From positions 5,208,001 through 5,272,000 of the forward strand of contig NZ_OX638201.1 of the NCBI RefSeq assembly GCF_951805225.1: a stretch of 64,000 bases of DNA. Direction: 5' to 3'. Origin of the DNA: an uncultured Flavobacterium sp. (GTDB lineage: Bacteria; Bacteroidota; Bacteroidia; Flavobacteriales; Flavobacteriaceae). Each line of letters begins with the position of its first letter. Position 1 is the stretch's first letter. Position numbers and translations under genes: made by a program. This document shows, piece by piece, positions 25,952 to 34,810 of the stretch. The notes beneath the pieces were generated by a model. The model had not been told where the DNA came from. It saw only the letters and a program-made list of their open reading frames with translations, and did not search any database.

Positions 25952-26296
25952 ATGAAAAATATACTTTTAATCGCATTAGTTACTTTTTTAGGATTTTCGG
26001 CACAAGCCCAAACTAAGAAAAACAAGAATTTGAAATATACTACAGAAGTAAATGGTAATTGTGAGCAATGTAAAAAACGTATCGAAAAAGCTGCGTTTGG
26101 TGTTCCCGGAGTTAAAACGGCAAGTTGGGATATAAGTTCACATCAATTAACGGTAATTCTAAACGAAGAAAAATCGTCGCCAGCAGATTTAAACAAAGCA
26201 ATTGCCAAAGTAGGGCATGATACTAAAGAAGTTAAAGCAACGGAATCTGATTATGCTAATTTGCATTCATGTTGTAAATATGTAAGGGAAGAATAA
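25952..26296 (+). CDS. Exported heavy-metal-associated (HMA) domain protein
   Basis: 114 aa. Signal peptide (cut near SAQAQT). One HMA fold (about 28-98) with the metal site in NGNCEQCKKRIEKAAFGVPGVKTASWD (CxxC). An extra Cys pair is near the C-terminus (HSCCKYV). It probably binds Cu(I) or a similar ion in the periplasm and works with the receptor 29 bp upstream. Followed by a strong terminator. Confidence 0.9.
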   Translation: MKNILLIALVTFLGFSAQAQTKKNKNLKYTTEVNGNCEQCKKRIEKAAFGVPGVKTASWDISSHQLTVILNEEKSSPADLNKAIAKVGHDTKEVKATESDYANLHSCCKYVREE

Positions 26297-26304
26297 ACAT
26301 AGAG

Positions 26305-26331
26305 AGCCCAAGTATAACTTGGGCTTTTTTA
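26305..26331 (+). terminator. Terminator after the metal locus
   Basis: AGCCCAAGT / ACTTGGGCT form a perfect 9-bp stem with a 3-nt loop, followed by a run of T. It lies 9 bp after the HMA gene stop. Confidence 0.88.
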
Positions 26332-26425
26332 ATAGTTAATTTATCTTTAAAATACCGTATTTTATTGTGGTTAAAGTAAATTATTGTTACTTTCACGAAC
26401 TTATAAATGTAACCAACCTCATTTT

Positions 26426-27106
26426 ATGAATAATTTTGATTGGACTCAATTAGTCAACCCTGAATTTTATATTACCTTAAGTATTGGCGGTTTTCAAATT
26501 GGTTTATATATTGTTTTGTTTATCGTTTTTGCCGAAACAGGACTTTTTGCAGGTTTTTTTCTACCAGGAGATAGTTTGCTTTTTTTGGCAGGTATTTACA
26601 GTCGTGATTTAATTGAAAATGTGATACACATTCCAGGTGATTTTATTAATGTATTCTTGCTTTCGTTTCTGGTTGCAGTTATGGGAGTCTTAGGAAATAT
26701 GACAGGTTACTGGTTTGGAGCCAAAAGTGGTTACTATTTATTTAAAAAAGAAGATACTTTCTGGTTTAAAAAGAAATACCTGCTTCAATCGAAAGATTTC
26801 TTTGAAAAATATGGAGGAAAAGCAATTATTTATGCGCGTTTCTTACCAATTTTCAGAACTTTTGCACCAATCATCGCAGGAATAGTTTCTATGGATAAAA
26901 AGAAGTTTATGTTCTTCAATATATTAAGTTCATTTTTATGGTCTTTTATATTGATCTTTTCAGGACATTATTTATATGGAGTATTTTTGAAACAAGGAAT
27001 CGATTTAAAAGAACACATAGAATACATTATTATAATTATTATAATTATATCTACATTTCCGGTTCTTCTTAAGCTTATGAAGAAAAGACCAAGTGAAAAT
27101 GTATAA
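26426..27106 (+). CDS. DedA-family membrane protein
   Basis: 226 aa from the ATG at 26426 (MNNFDWTQLVNPEFY). An earlier in-frame ATG at 26384 adds 14 unlikely residues. DedA signatures: FAETGLFAGFFLPGDSLLFLAG, GNMTGYWFGAKSGYYLFK, FFEKYGGKAIIYARFLPIFRTFAPIIAGI. DedA proteins are membrane flippases for undecaprenyl phosphate or other lipids. Stands alone, ended by the terminator at 27124. Confidence 0.93.
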   Translation: MNNFDWTQLVNPEFYITLSIGGFQIGLYIVLFIVFAETGLFAGFFLPGDSLLFLAGIYSRDLIENVIHIPGDFINVFLLSFLVAVMGVLGNMTGYWFGAKSGYYLFKKEDTFWFKKKYLLQSKDFFEKYGGKAIIYARFLPIFRTFAPIIAGIVSMDKKKFMFFNILSSFLWSFILIFSGHYLYGVFLKQGIDLKEHIEYIIIIIIIISTFPVLLKLMKKRPSENV

Positions 27107-27123
27107 GTAATAAAATCAAACAT

Positions 27124-27159
27124 AAAAAAAGTCCGAAGTTTAAACTTCGGACTTTTTTT
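27124..27159. terminator. Bidirectional terminator between dedA and rodA
   Basis: A 36-nt perfect palindrome (AAAAAAAGTCCGAAGTTT and its complement). It serves dedA on the plus strand. rodA ends about 245 bp away on the other strand. The remainder of 27160-27405 is AT-rich with no gene seen. Confidence 0.85.
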
Positions 27160-27405
27160 ATATCTGTATTTTTTTAGGAATGAATCTGTTTTTTATATAG
27201 CTCGCGGTTTGAACTGTTGACTCTATTAAGATAATTATAACAATGGCTTTTATTCCTTGTTTAAATCAAGAAATATAACTCTAATTGAATAAGTTATCTA
27301 GTTGCTGAATTAAGTAAAGTAAAGTCTTTTATAAATTATTTGCTGATGCAGAAGTAAATTTCTAGAAAACAATAATCAACAATTAATAATTTACAATTAT
27401 AAAAA

Positions 27406-28641
27406 CTACCATTCATTTACTTTATTCGCATCCATTTTTAAGAAGATAAACAGTAAAATGGTGAATCCCCAAAGTCCTGAACCTCCATAAGAAAAGAAGG
27501 GCAGAGGAACTCCAATTGTTGGGAAAATTCCAATAACCATTGCAATATTTACAAAAAAGTGAGTAAATAGAATTCCTGCCACACAGTAACCGTAAACCCT
27601 GCTGAATTTTGTTTTTTGTCTTTCGGCCAGATAAATTACTCTTAAAAATAAACCAACAAAAAGCGAAATAACAACTAATGAACCAACAAAGCCCCATTCT
27701 TCTCCAACAGTGGTAAAGATGTAATCTGTATGTTGTTCAGGAACGAATCCTCCTTTGGTTTGTGTTCCTTCTAAGAAACCTTTTCCGATCCAGCCTCCAG
27801 ATCCAATTGCAATTTCCGATTGATTGGTATTATATCCAATACCTTTCATGTCGACAGTTTTACCTAGTAAAATATTGAAACGATCACGGTGGTGTTGCTT
27901 AAAAATATGATCAAAAACATAATCTACAGATAATACAAAAGCTGAAATAATAGCTAATAAAATACCACTTAGAATAATGTTTCTATCTACGACTCTGCCT
28001 TTAAAATGTATGATTGCCAATACTCCAAAAGCGATTAAAATAACGGCATATGGTTCTAAAACGAGTGTTAATACAAATAATAAAATAGTAATAAAACCAG
28101 TCCAAACATACCAAGATGGTAATCCTTCTCTGTATAGTACAACGATAAATATACTATAGATTAAGGCGCTTCCCGGATCTGGTTGAGGTAAAATCAATAA
28201 TACAGGTAAAAATACAATTGCCAATGCCTGAATTTGCCTGTTTGTCTCTTTTAGATTGATCTGAGTATCACTTAGATATTTGGCTAATGCCAATGATGTA
28301 GCGGCTTTTGCAAATTCAGAAGGTTGTAATGTAAAGCTTCCAATGGCATACCAACATCTTTGACCTGCAATAGTTTTTCCGAATAGAAATAATCCGGCTA
28401 GTGATAATAAAGCAACTCCAAAAATTATACTAGCATATTTTTCATAGAACTTACCATCAACAAAAAGCACGACAAAAATCAAAGGAATAGTACAACCAAT
28501 AAAGATTAATTGTTTTTGATAAGTTCCTTCAGTCGATAATAATGATGATGAATAAATATTTAGCCACCCTAATGTCACTAACGCGATATAGATAAAAACG
28601 CTTATCCAGTCAATGTTATTTTTTACACTTTGATTTTTCAT
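27406..28641 (-). CDS. rodA: Rod-shape-determining peptidoglycan polymerase RodA
   Basis: 411 aa, about ten membrane helices (SEDS family). Signatures: GVPLPFFSYGGSGLWGF near the C-terminus, QPDPGSALIYSI, PSEFAKAATSLALAKYLS. RodA is a glycosyltransferase that extends glycan strands for cell elongation with PBP2. Last gene of the mre/mrd cluster, 12 bp after mrdA. Confidence 0.96.
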   Translation of the reverse strand: MKNQSVKNNIDWISVFIYIALVTLGWLNIYSSSLLSTEGTYQKQLIFIGCTIPLIFVVLFVDGKFYEKYASIIFGVALLSLAGLFLFGKTIAGQRCWYAIGSFTLQPSEFAKAATSLALAKYLSDTQINLKETNRQIQALAIVFLPVLLILPQPDPGSALIYSIFIVVLYREGLPSWYVWTGFITILLFVLTLVLEPYAVILIAFGVLAIIHFKGRVVDRNIILSGILLAIISAFVLSVDYVFDHIFKQHHRDRFNILLGKTVDMKGIGYNTNQSEIAIGSGGWIGKGFLEGTQTKGGFVPEQHTDYIFTTVGEEWGFVGSLVVISLFVGLFLRVIYLAERQKTKFSRVYGYCVAGILFTHFFVNIAMVIGIFPTIGVPLPFFSYGGSGLWGFTILLFIFLKMDANKVNEW

Positions 28642-28653
28642 TTGAAATAATCT

Positions 28654-30603
28654 TTAATTGTCTTTAGTGGTGTCAATAGGGATGTTTTTTACTTCTACTT
28701 TTGGTTTTACAATTTTAGCTTTCATAACAGAATCTTTTGGAGTAGATTCAATCGCACTAGCTTCAGTCATTCCGCCAAGTTTTGCATATTCGCTTGCTAA
28801 GCTTTTATTTAAAACGCGAATTTCTAAGTCGTTTCTTGTGATTTTATGTCTCAAATATTTCTCGATCATCAAACTGGCGATTGGTCCTGCAACTGTAGCA
28901 CCAAAACCTCCGTTTTCAATCATAATTGCAATAGCGATTTTCGGGTTGTCTTTTGGAGCAAAAGCCACAAATATAGAGTGATCTTTTAGCTTTGTTCTGA
29001 CACCGTCAATTTTTGCATAGTTTTCGGCAGTACCTGTTTTTCCGCAAATATCTATACCTTCAACTCTAAGGGCGTAAGCAGTTCCTTTATTATAAACGTC
29101 AAATAAACCACTTATTACTGGTGGAAAATATTTTTTATCGATTGTGGTTTCGTGTTTAGTCGTAAACTTAGCATCGATTTTTTTTCCCTCAATCTTTTTA
29201 ATGATATGAGGCGTATAATAATAACCTTGATTTGCGACTGTAGCCATCATGTTTGCCAACTGAATTGGAGTCATTAAAACTTCTCCCTGACCAATTGCAT
29301 TGGATACAATCGTTGTGCTTCTCCAACCTCCGTTAGGATAGATTTTTTTATAGGTTTTAGATGTTGGAACATTTCCTCTTTTACCAATTGGTAAATCGTA
29401 TCCCATAAATTGACCTAAACCAAAACTTTTTACGTGATCACTCCAAACATCAACAGCTTTTGCAGGATTGTTGTATTTGTTAATGGTCAACATATATGCC
29501 TGTGCAAAATAAGTATTACAAGAATTATAGATTCCGTTATGTAATTGGTGAGGACCAAAACCGTGACATTTCATGAAACGACCTCGACCATAACTAAATC
29601 CATGGTGACACATAAATGTAGTTTGTTCATTAATAACACCTTCTTGTAATGCTACAAGACCAGTTAAAATCTTAAATGGCGAACCTGGAGGATATTCTGC
29701 CAGAAGTCCTCTGTCGTATAAAGGTTTTGCAATCGAATCATGATATAAAAGAGTATAGTTTTTAGATCTTTGTCTTCCAACTAAAATTCCCGGATCATAA
29801 GATGGTGCGGTAACCAATGCCAGAATTTCTCCAGACTTAGGTTCAATAGCAACAATTCCGCCTCTTTTATTGATCATTAATTCTTCTCCATACTTTTGAA
29901 GCTCAGCATCAATCGTTAGGTTAATATCTTCTCCGGCAACTGCGATTGTGTCGTATTTACCATCTTTATAAGAGCCAATTTCTCTGTTATATTTATCTTT
30001 TTGAATGTATTTTACACCTTTTATTCCGCGTAAAATTTCTTCGTAGCTTTGTTCTACACCTTGTTGTCCAATTAAATCTCCACTATTATAATAGGGATTT
30101 TTGGCAATTAAACCTTCAGTTACTTGTGTGATAAAACCAAAGATATTTGCACCATAATCTACTTCGTAATCACGAAGTGATCTTTTCTGGAAGTAGAAAC
30201 CTTCAAATTTTCTGATTTTTTCCTGAAAAGCAGCAAATTCATTTTTATTTAATTGTGCCAGAAATACAGAAGGAAGCCTTGGACTGTAGACTTTTGCTTT
30301 TGCAATTCTTTTGTCGTATTCTTCTCTCGTTATGTTTAATAAGGCGCAGAATTCGTTGACATTAAGGTCTTCTTTAATCTCTCTTGGAATAACCATTATA
30401 TCATATGAAGCTTGATTGGCAACTAATAATTTGCCGTGTCTATCATAAATGTAACCTCTTTCAGGGTAATCATACTTCTTCTTTATTGCATTATTTTCTG
30501 ATTTCAATTTGAAGGAATCGTCAATAATTTGCAAATAAAATATCCTAATCACTAGCAAAGATGCTGCAATAATAATTAAAGAGGGCAGCAGAACTTTTCT
30601 CAT
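28654..30603 (-). CDS. mrdA: Penicillin-binding protein 2 (transpeptidase)
   Basis: 649 aa. N-terminal membrane anchor (about 5-24). Dimerisation domain (about 48-200). Transpeptidase domain with active-site GSPFK (SxxK), SCN in NSCNTYFAQAY, and KTG in CGKTGTAEN. The tail of about 40 residues is Lys-rich. It crosslinks peptidoglycan in the periplasm together with RodA. Overlaps mreD by 4 bp. Confidence 0.96.
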   Translation of the reverse strand: MRKVLLPSLIIIAASLLVIRIFYLQIIDDSFKLKSENNAIKKKYDYPERGYIYDRHGKLLVANQASYDIMVIPREIKEDLNVNEFCALLNITREEYDKRIAKAKVYSPRLPSVFLAQLNKNEFAAFQEKIRKFEGFYFQKRSLRDYEVDYGANIFGFITQVTEGLIAKNPYYNSGDLIGQQGVEQSYEEILRGIKGVKYIQKDKYNREIGSYKDGKYDTIAVAGEDINLTIDAELQKYGEELMINKRGGIVAIEPKSGEILALVTAPSYDPGILVGRQRSKNYTLLYHDSIAKPLYDRGLLAEYPPGSPFKILTGLVALQEGVINEQTTFMCHHGFSYGRGRFMKCHGFGPHQLHNGIYNSCNTYFAQAYMLTINKYNNPAKAVDVWSDHVKSFGLGQFMGYDLPIGKRGNVPTSKTYKKIYPNGGWRSTTIVSNAIGQGEVLMTPIQLANMMATVANQGYYYTPHIIKKIEGKKIDAKFTTKHETTIDKKYFPPVISGLFDVYNKGTAYALRVEGIDICGKTGTAENYAKIDGVRTKLKDHSIFVAFAPKDNPKIAIAIMIENGGFGATVAGPIASLMIEKYLRHKITRNDLEIRVLNKSLASEYAKLGGMTEASAIESTPKDSVMKAKIVKPKVEVKNIPIDTTKDN

Positions 30604-31106
30604 CTTTTATTGGGCTTAATAAGATAAATTATTATGATTGAAGTAATTATTGTGAATATAGAGCTAAACAAAGTTCGGAGTAAAACATCCCAAATAAAAT
30701 TAAATTGAAAAGCCAGAAGGATAAACAATACAATGTGATGTAATAGAACAGAAACTAAAATAAATGAAAATCGCTCTGGGGTTAATGATTCGTTTAATCT
30801 AATAGTTTGATATTCGTAGCTCAGTCCAAATGAAAACTTAAAAATATACGGTCGGTAATATGCTAATATTACGCAAGCTGTAGCATGAATTCCGCCCGAG
30901 TTACAAAACATATCCATTGTTAATCCTAGTAAAAAACTAGAGATGATTAAACCAGTTCTGTTGCTGTTTACCGGGTACAAAATAATGTATAGGATGTATG
31001 GGAAGGGACTTATGTACCCTAAAAAATTCATATTATTGAAAATAACAACCTGAATTGTTAGTAACATAATAAATCGAAAAATATTGACTAACAAAGCGCT
31101 ATTCAT
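30600..31106 (-). CDS. mreD: Rod shape-determining protein MreD
   Basis: 168 aa, about five or six membrane helices. Identified by position between mreC and mrdA, length, and MreD-like segments (ISPFPYILYIILYPVNSNRTGLIISSFLLGLTMDMFCNSGGIHATACVILAYYRP). Its ends overlap both neighbours (8 bp with mreC, 4 bp with mrdA). It is part of the elongasome membrane scaffold. Confidence 0.93.
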   Translation of the reverse strand: MNSALLVNIFRFIMLLTIQVVIFNNMNFLGYISPFPYILYIILYPVNSNRTGLIISSFLLGLTMDMFCNSGGIHATACVILAYYRPYIFKFSFGLSYEYQTIRLNESLTPERFSFILVSVLLHHIVLFILLAFQFNFIWDVLLRTLFSSIFTIITSIIIIYLIKPNKR

Positions 31107-31923
31107 CTTTTTCCTTGTTTTCTAAATTAATAAGTTCTTCTCTGTCCTTACTTTTGATAATATAAACATGTCCTAAGTTTGTCATATCGTTAAATAGTTT
31201 AACGTTTATAACATAGTAACTTGTGTTTTTCTTGATGAAAATTTTATCAACCGTACCAATATTGATTCCTTCCGGGAAAATTACAGATTGTCCACCTGTA
31301 ACAATTGTATCGCCTTTTCTGATCGAAGCTAATCTAGGAACATCCTCTAATTGAACAAATCCTGTGCTTTTTCCGTCCCAGGTTAAAGAACCAAAGTGGT
31401 TTGATTTTTTAATCTTGGCGTTGATTTGCGATTTCATATTCAAAATACTAACAACAGTAGAATATCTTGGAGAAGTATCGTCGATAACCCCAACAATTCC
31501 TAAACTGTTGATTACACCCATATCCGGTTTAACGCCGTCATTTACTCCTGAATTCAGAGTAATGAAGTTTTCGTGCGTGTTGTATGAGTTATGAATAACT
31601 TTTGAAACAATAATATCTGCAGGTTTTACTCCTTTTATGCTATCGGCAAGAGGTATTTTTGTAGTGTCTTCTTTATTGAATAATAAACTTTTTAATCTTG
31701 CATTTTCCAACACAAGTTCGTCATTTTCAGTTTTTAGATTCAAATATTCATTAACACGATTGATTCTTTCATAAACACCTCCGCTCAAAAAGTTGGCAGA
31801 ACTGATTACTTTGCTTCTATGGTAGGAATGCGATTGAATTGTGAGAGTCAACGAAATACCTAAAAGCAGCAAAAACAGCAATCGATTACTGTTTCTTATA
31901 ATGAAATTAAAAATTTGCTGCAT
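31099..31923 (-). CDS. mreC: Rod shape-determining protein MreC
   Basis: 274 aa. N-terminal membrane helix (about 14-29), coiled coil (about 55-78), then a beta-rich periplasmic domain (VINSLGIVGVIDDTSPRYSTVVSILNMKSQINAKIKKSNHFGSLTW; IRKGDTIVTGGQSVIFPEGINIGTV). It couples cytoplasmic MreB to PBP2/RodA. It is 112 bp downstream of mreB, with a hairpin in the gap. Confidence 0.95.
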   Translation of the reverse strand: MQQIFNFIIRNSNRLLFLLLLGISLTLTIQSHSYHRSKVISSANFLSGGVYERINRVNEYLNLKTENDELVLENARLKSLLFNKEDTTKIPLADSIKGVKPADIIVSKVIHNSYNTHENFITLNSGVNDGVKPDMGVINSLGIVGVIDDTSPRYSTVVSILNMKSQINAKIKKSNHFGSLTWDGKSTGFVQLEDVPRLASIRKGDTIVTGGQSVIFPEGINIGTVDKIFIKKNTSYYVINVKLFNDMTNLGHVYIIKSKDREELINLENKEKDE

Positions 31924-31969
31924 TTCTTGTTTGGTTATTTTGTTTCAGGATATGCTTATGGTTTCAAAT

Positions 31970-32008
31970 TTTATAAGAGTTGAATTCAATTAATTCAACT
32001 CTTATAAA
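31970..32008. other. Hairpin between mreB and mreC
   Basis: A perfect 17-bp inverted repeat with a 5-nt loop (arms 31970-31986 and 31992-32008). In the direction of mreB transcription there is no T-run after it, so it may be an RNA processing or stability element or a partial attenuator and not a full terminator. Confidence 0.5.
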
Positions 32009-32035
32009 AAAAAATATTGATTACTATTTTGAATC

Positions 32036-33064
32036 TTATTTGATTAAGATACTTTTAAATTTTGCAATGTTTTTAAGTGCCATTCCAGTTCCACGAACTA
32101 CAGCTCTTAATGGATCTTCGGCAATGTAAACAGGTAAATCTGTTTTTTGCGAAATACGTTTATCAAGACCTCTAAGCATAGATCCTCCACCAGCTAAGTA
32201 AATACCAGTATTGTAAATATCTGCTGCTAATTCAGGCGGAGTTTGAGATAACGTTTCCATTACAGCATCTTCAATACGTTGAATAGATTTGTCTAATGCT
32301 TTTGCAATTTCACGGTAAGAAACATCAACTTGTTTAGGTTTACCAGTAAGTAAATCTCTACCTTGAACTGACATATCTTCTGGTGGTCCATCTAAATCTT
32401 CGATAGCAGCACCAATTTGAATTTTTATTTTTTCAGCAGTACTTTCTCCCACAAAAAGATTGTGTTGTGTACGCATGTAATAAACGATATCATTTGTAAA
32501 AACGTCACCTGCAATTTTCACAGATTTGTCACATACAATTCCTCCTAAAGCAATTACAGCAATCTCAGTTGTACCACCTCCAATATCAACAATCATGTTT
32601 CCTTTTGGTTGCATGATATCGATACCAATACCAATTGCAGCTGCCATAGGCTCATGAATTAAGTAAACTTCTTTTCCGTTTACTCTCTCACAAGATTCCT
32701 TTACAGCTCTCATCTCAACCTCAGTAATACCAGAAGGAATACAAACTACCATACGTAAAGCTGGAGTAAACATTCTTTTTTTCAATGCTGGTATACTTTT
32801 GATGAACATATTGATCATTTTTTCCGAAGCATCAAAATCTGCAATTACACCATCTTTCAAAGGCCTTATGGTCTTTATGTTTTCATGTGTCTTACCTTGC
32901 ATCATATTAGCTTCCTTACCAACAGCAATGATTTTGCCTGATATTCTATCACGTGCAACGATTGATGGACTATCAATAACAACTTTATCATTGTGAATGA
33001 TTAAAGTGTTTGCGGTACCAAGGTCTATCGCAATATCCTCGGTCATGAAATCAAAAAATCCCAT
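32036..33064 (-). CDS. mreB: Rod shape-determining actin-like protein MreB
   Basis: 342 aa, the normal length. Actin-fold nucleotide motifs: DLGTANTLI (phosphate 1), VDIGGGTTEIAVI (phosphate 2), YLAGGGSMLRGLDKRI (adenosine). It forms membrane-bound filaments that guide cell-wall elongation. First gene of the elongasome cluster; a TAACTTTG promoter box (33105-33112) lies about 40 bp upstream. Confidence 0.98.
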   Translation of the reverse strand: MGFFDFMTEDIAIDLGTANTLIIHNDKVVIDSPSIVARDRISGKIIAVGKEANMMQGKTHENIKTIRPLKDGVIADFDASEKMINMFIKSIPALKKRMFTPALRMVVCIPSGITEVEMRAVKESCERVNGKEVYLIHEPMAAAIGIGIDIMQPKGNMIVDIGGGTTEIAVIALGGIVCDKSVKIAGDVFTNDIVYYMRTQHNLFVGESTAEKIKIQIGAAIEDLDGPPEDMSVQGRDLLTGKPKQVDVSYREIAKALDKSIQRIEDAVMETLSQTPPELAADIYNTGIYLAGGGSMLRGLDKRISQKTDLPVYIAEDPLRAVVRGTGMALKNIAKFKSILIK

Positions 33065-33104
33065 AAGTTTTTTAGGGGTTTAAAATGTTATAAATTATTT
33101 TGAA

Positions 33105-33112
33105 CAAAGTTA
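33105..33112 (-). promoter_or_regulatory. Probable -7 promoter box of mreB
   Basis: The minus strand reads TAACTTTG, an exact fit to TAnnTTTG, in the 54-bp gap between purH and mreB. No clear -33 TTG was seen. Confidence 0.42.
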
Positions 33113-33118
33113 AACAAA

Positions 33119-34645
33119 TTAATGTTTAAAATGACGTGTTCCTGTAAATACCATTGCAACATTATTTTCATTGCAATAATTTATGCTTAATTCGTCTTTT
33201 ATTGAACCTCCCGGCTGAATTACAGCTGTAATTCCTGCTTTTTTGGCTAATTCTACACAATCCGGAAATGGGAAAAATGCATCACTTGCCATTGAAGCAC
33301 CGGTTAAATCAAATCCAAAAGCTTTAGCTTTATCTACAGCTTGTACCAAAGCATCAACTCTTGATGTCTGGCCAGTACCTGAAGAAATTAATGTTCCGTT
33401 TTTTGCAAAAACAATCGTGTTTGATTTTGTGTTTTTACAAATTTTTGAAGCAAATATCAAATCTTCTATTTCTTGAGCGGTTGGCTCTGTAATTGTAACG
33501 GTTTTTAAATGCTCTTTATTATCCGTAATATTATTTCTGTCCTGAATTAACAAACCATTAAGACATGTTCTTACTTGTCTTGAAGGTAATTCAACTTCAT
33601 TTTGAACTAATATAATTCTGTTTTTCTTTTCTTGTAAAACTGCAATTGCATCATCATCATAACTTGGAGCAATTACTACTTCACAAAATAATTTGTTGAT
33701 TTCCTGAGCTGTAGCCAAATCAATTTTGGTATTTGCAATCAAAACTCCACCAAATGCAGATGTTGGATCGCAAGCTAAAGCTGCTAAATATGCTTCGCTA
33801 ATTGTTTTTCTTGAGGCTAAACCACAAGCGTTATTATGTTTTAAAATTGCAAAAGTTGGTCCGTCAGTTTTAAACTCGTTAATTAAGTTTACTGCAGCGT
33901 CAACATCCAGTAAGTTGTTGTAAGATAACTCTTTTCCGTGAACTTTCTTGAACATTGCATCAAAATCTCCAAAAAAGAATCCTTTTTGATGTGGATTTTC
34001 TCCGTATCTTAAAACCTGACCGTCAGCAATGCTTTCTTTATAGATAGTTTCATCTGTATTGAAATAATTAAAAATCGCCCCATCATAGTGAGATGAAACG
34101 TGGAATGCTTTTGTAGCAAGCAATCTTCTGTTTTCTAGAGTTGTAGCTCCATTTTGTTCTGTGATCAAATCAAGAAGCAAGCTATATTCATTAACAGAAG
34201 CCACAATTACAGTGTCTTTGAAGTTTTTTGCACCAGCACGAATTAAAGAAATTCCGCCAATATCAATTTTTTCGATAATATCTTGTTCGCTTGCACCAGA
34301 AGCAACAGTTTTTTCAAACGGATACAAATCAACAATTACCAAATCGATTTGAGGAATATCAAATTCCTTCATTTGTTGAACATCACTTTCGTTATCCTGA
34401 CGGTTCAAAATTCCACCAAAAATTTTCGGGTGTAACGTTTTTACTCTTCCTCCAAGAATTTCCGGAAATGAAGTAATATCTTCAACAGGAACTACAGGAA
34501 TTCCAAGATTTTTAATAAAATCTTCTGTTCCTCCAGTCGAGTAAAGTGTTACATTTTGTTCGTGTAATTTTCTAACGATTGGCTCCAGTCCGTCTTTCGA
34601 AAAAACTGAAATTAATGCTGATTGTATTGTTTTAGTTGTGCTCAT
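33119..34645 (-). CDS. purH: Bifunctional AICAR transformylase / IMP cyclohydrolase
   Basis: 508 aa from the ATG at 34645 (MSTTKTIQSALISVF). The frame stays open to a TTG at 34672, but that lies on top of the promoter box. The IMP cyclohydrolase (MGS-like) domain is N-terminal (STGGTEDFIKNLGIPV, GGRVKTLHPKIFGGIL) and the transformylase domain C-terminal (LRYGENPHQKGFF, LKHNNACGLA, DAFFPFPDCVELAKKAGITAVIQPGGSIKDE). It catalyses the last two steps of IMP synthesis. Confidence 0.97.
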   Translation of the reverse strand: MSTTKTIQSALISVFSKDGLEPIVRKLHEQNVTLYSTGGTEDFIKNLGIPVVPVEDITSFPEILGGRVKTLHPKIFGGILNRQDNESDVQQMKEFDIPQIDLVIVDLYPFEKTVASGASEQDIIEKIDIGGISLIRAGAKNFKDTVIVASVNEYSLLLDLITEQNGATTLENRRLLATKAFHVSSHYDGAIFNYFNTDETIYKESIADGQVLRYGENPHQKGFFFGDFDAMFKKVHGKELSYNNLLDVDAAVNLINEFKTDGPTFAILKHNNACGLASRKTISEAYLAALACDPTSAFGGVLIANTKIDLATAQEINKLFCEVVIAPSYDDDAIAVLQEKKNRIILVQNEVELPSRQVRTCLNGLLIQDRNNITDNKEHLKTVTITEPTAQEIEDLIFASKICKNTKSNTIVFAKNGTLISSGTGQTSRVDALVQAVDKAKAFGFDLTGASMASDAFFPFPDCVELAKKAGITAVIQPGGSIKDELSINYCNENNVAMVFTGTRHFKH

Positions 34646-34669
34646 TGTGTAGTTATGATTTTCAGACTG

Positions 34670-34677
34670 CAAAAGTA
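34670..34677 (-). promoter_or_regulatory. Probable -7 promoter box of purH
   Basis: The minus strand reads TACTTTTG, matching TAnnTTTG, 25-32 bp before the chosen purH ATG. This supports the ATG at 34645 over the longer frame. Confidence 0.5.
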
Positions 34678-34810
34678 GTTTTTTTAAATATTATTTTAAA
34701 GAAAATTAATGTAACATTATGCTAAAAAAAACTACTGATGAGTTAGTTAACTTTTATTAGGTTTTTGAATTTAAATTATTGAATTTTACTTTATTGAAAA
34801 ATACGAAAAT

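Noticed and set aside
27422..27697. Minus-strand 91-aa alternative frame inside rodA
   Set aside because: Same-strand out-of-frame shadow; the RodA frame has clear SEDS motifs over this stretch.
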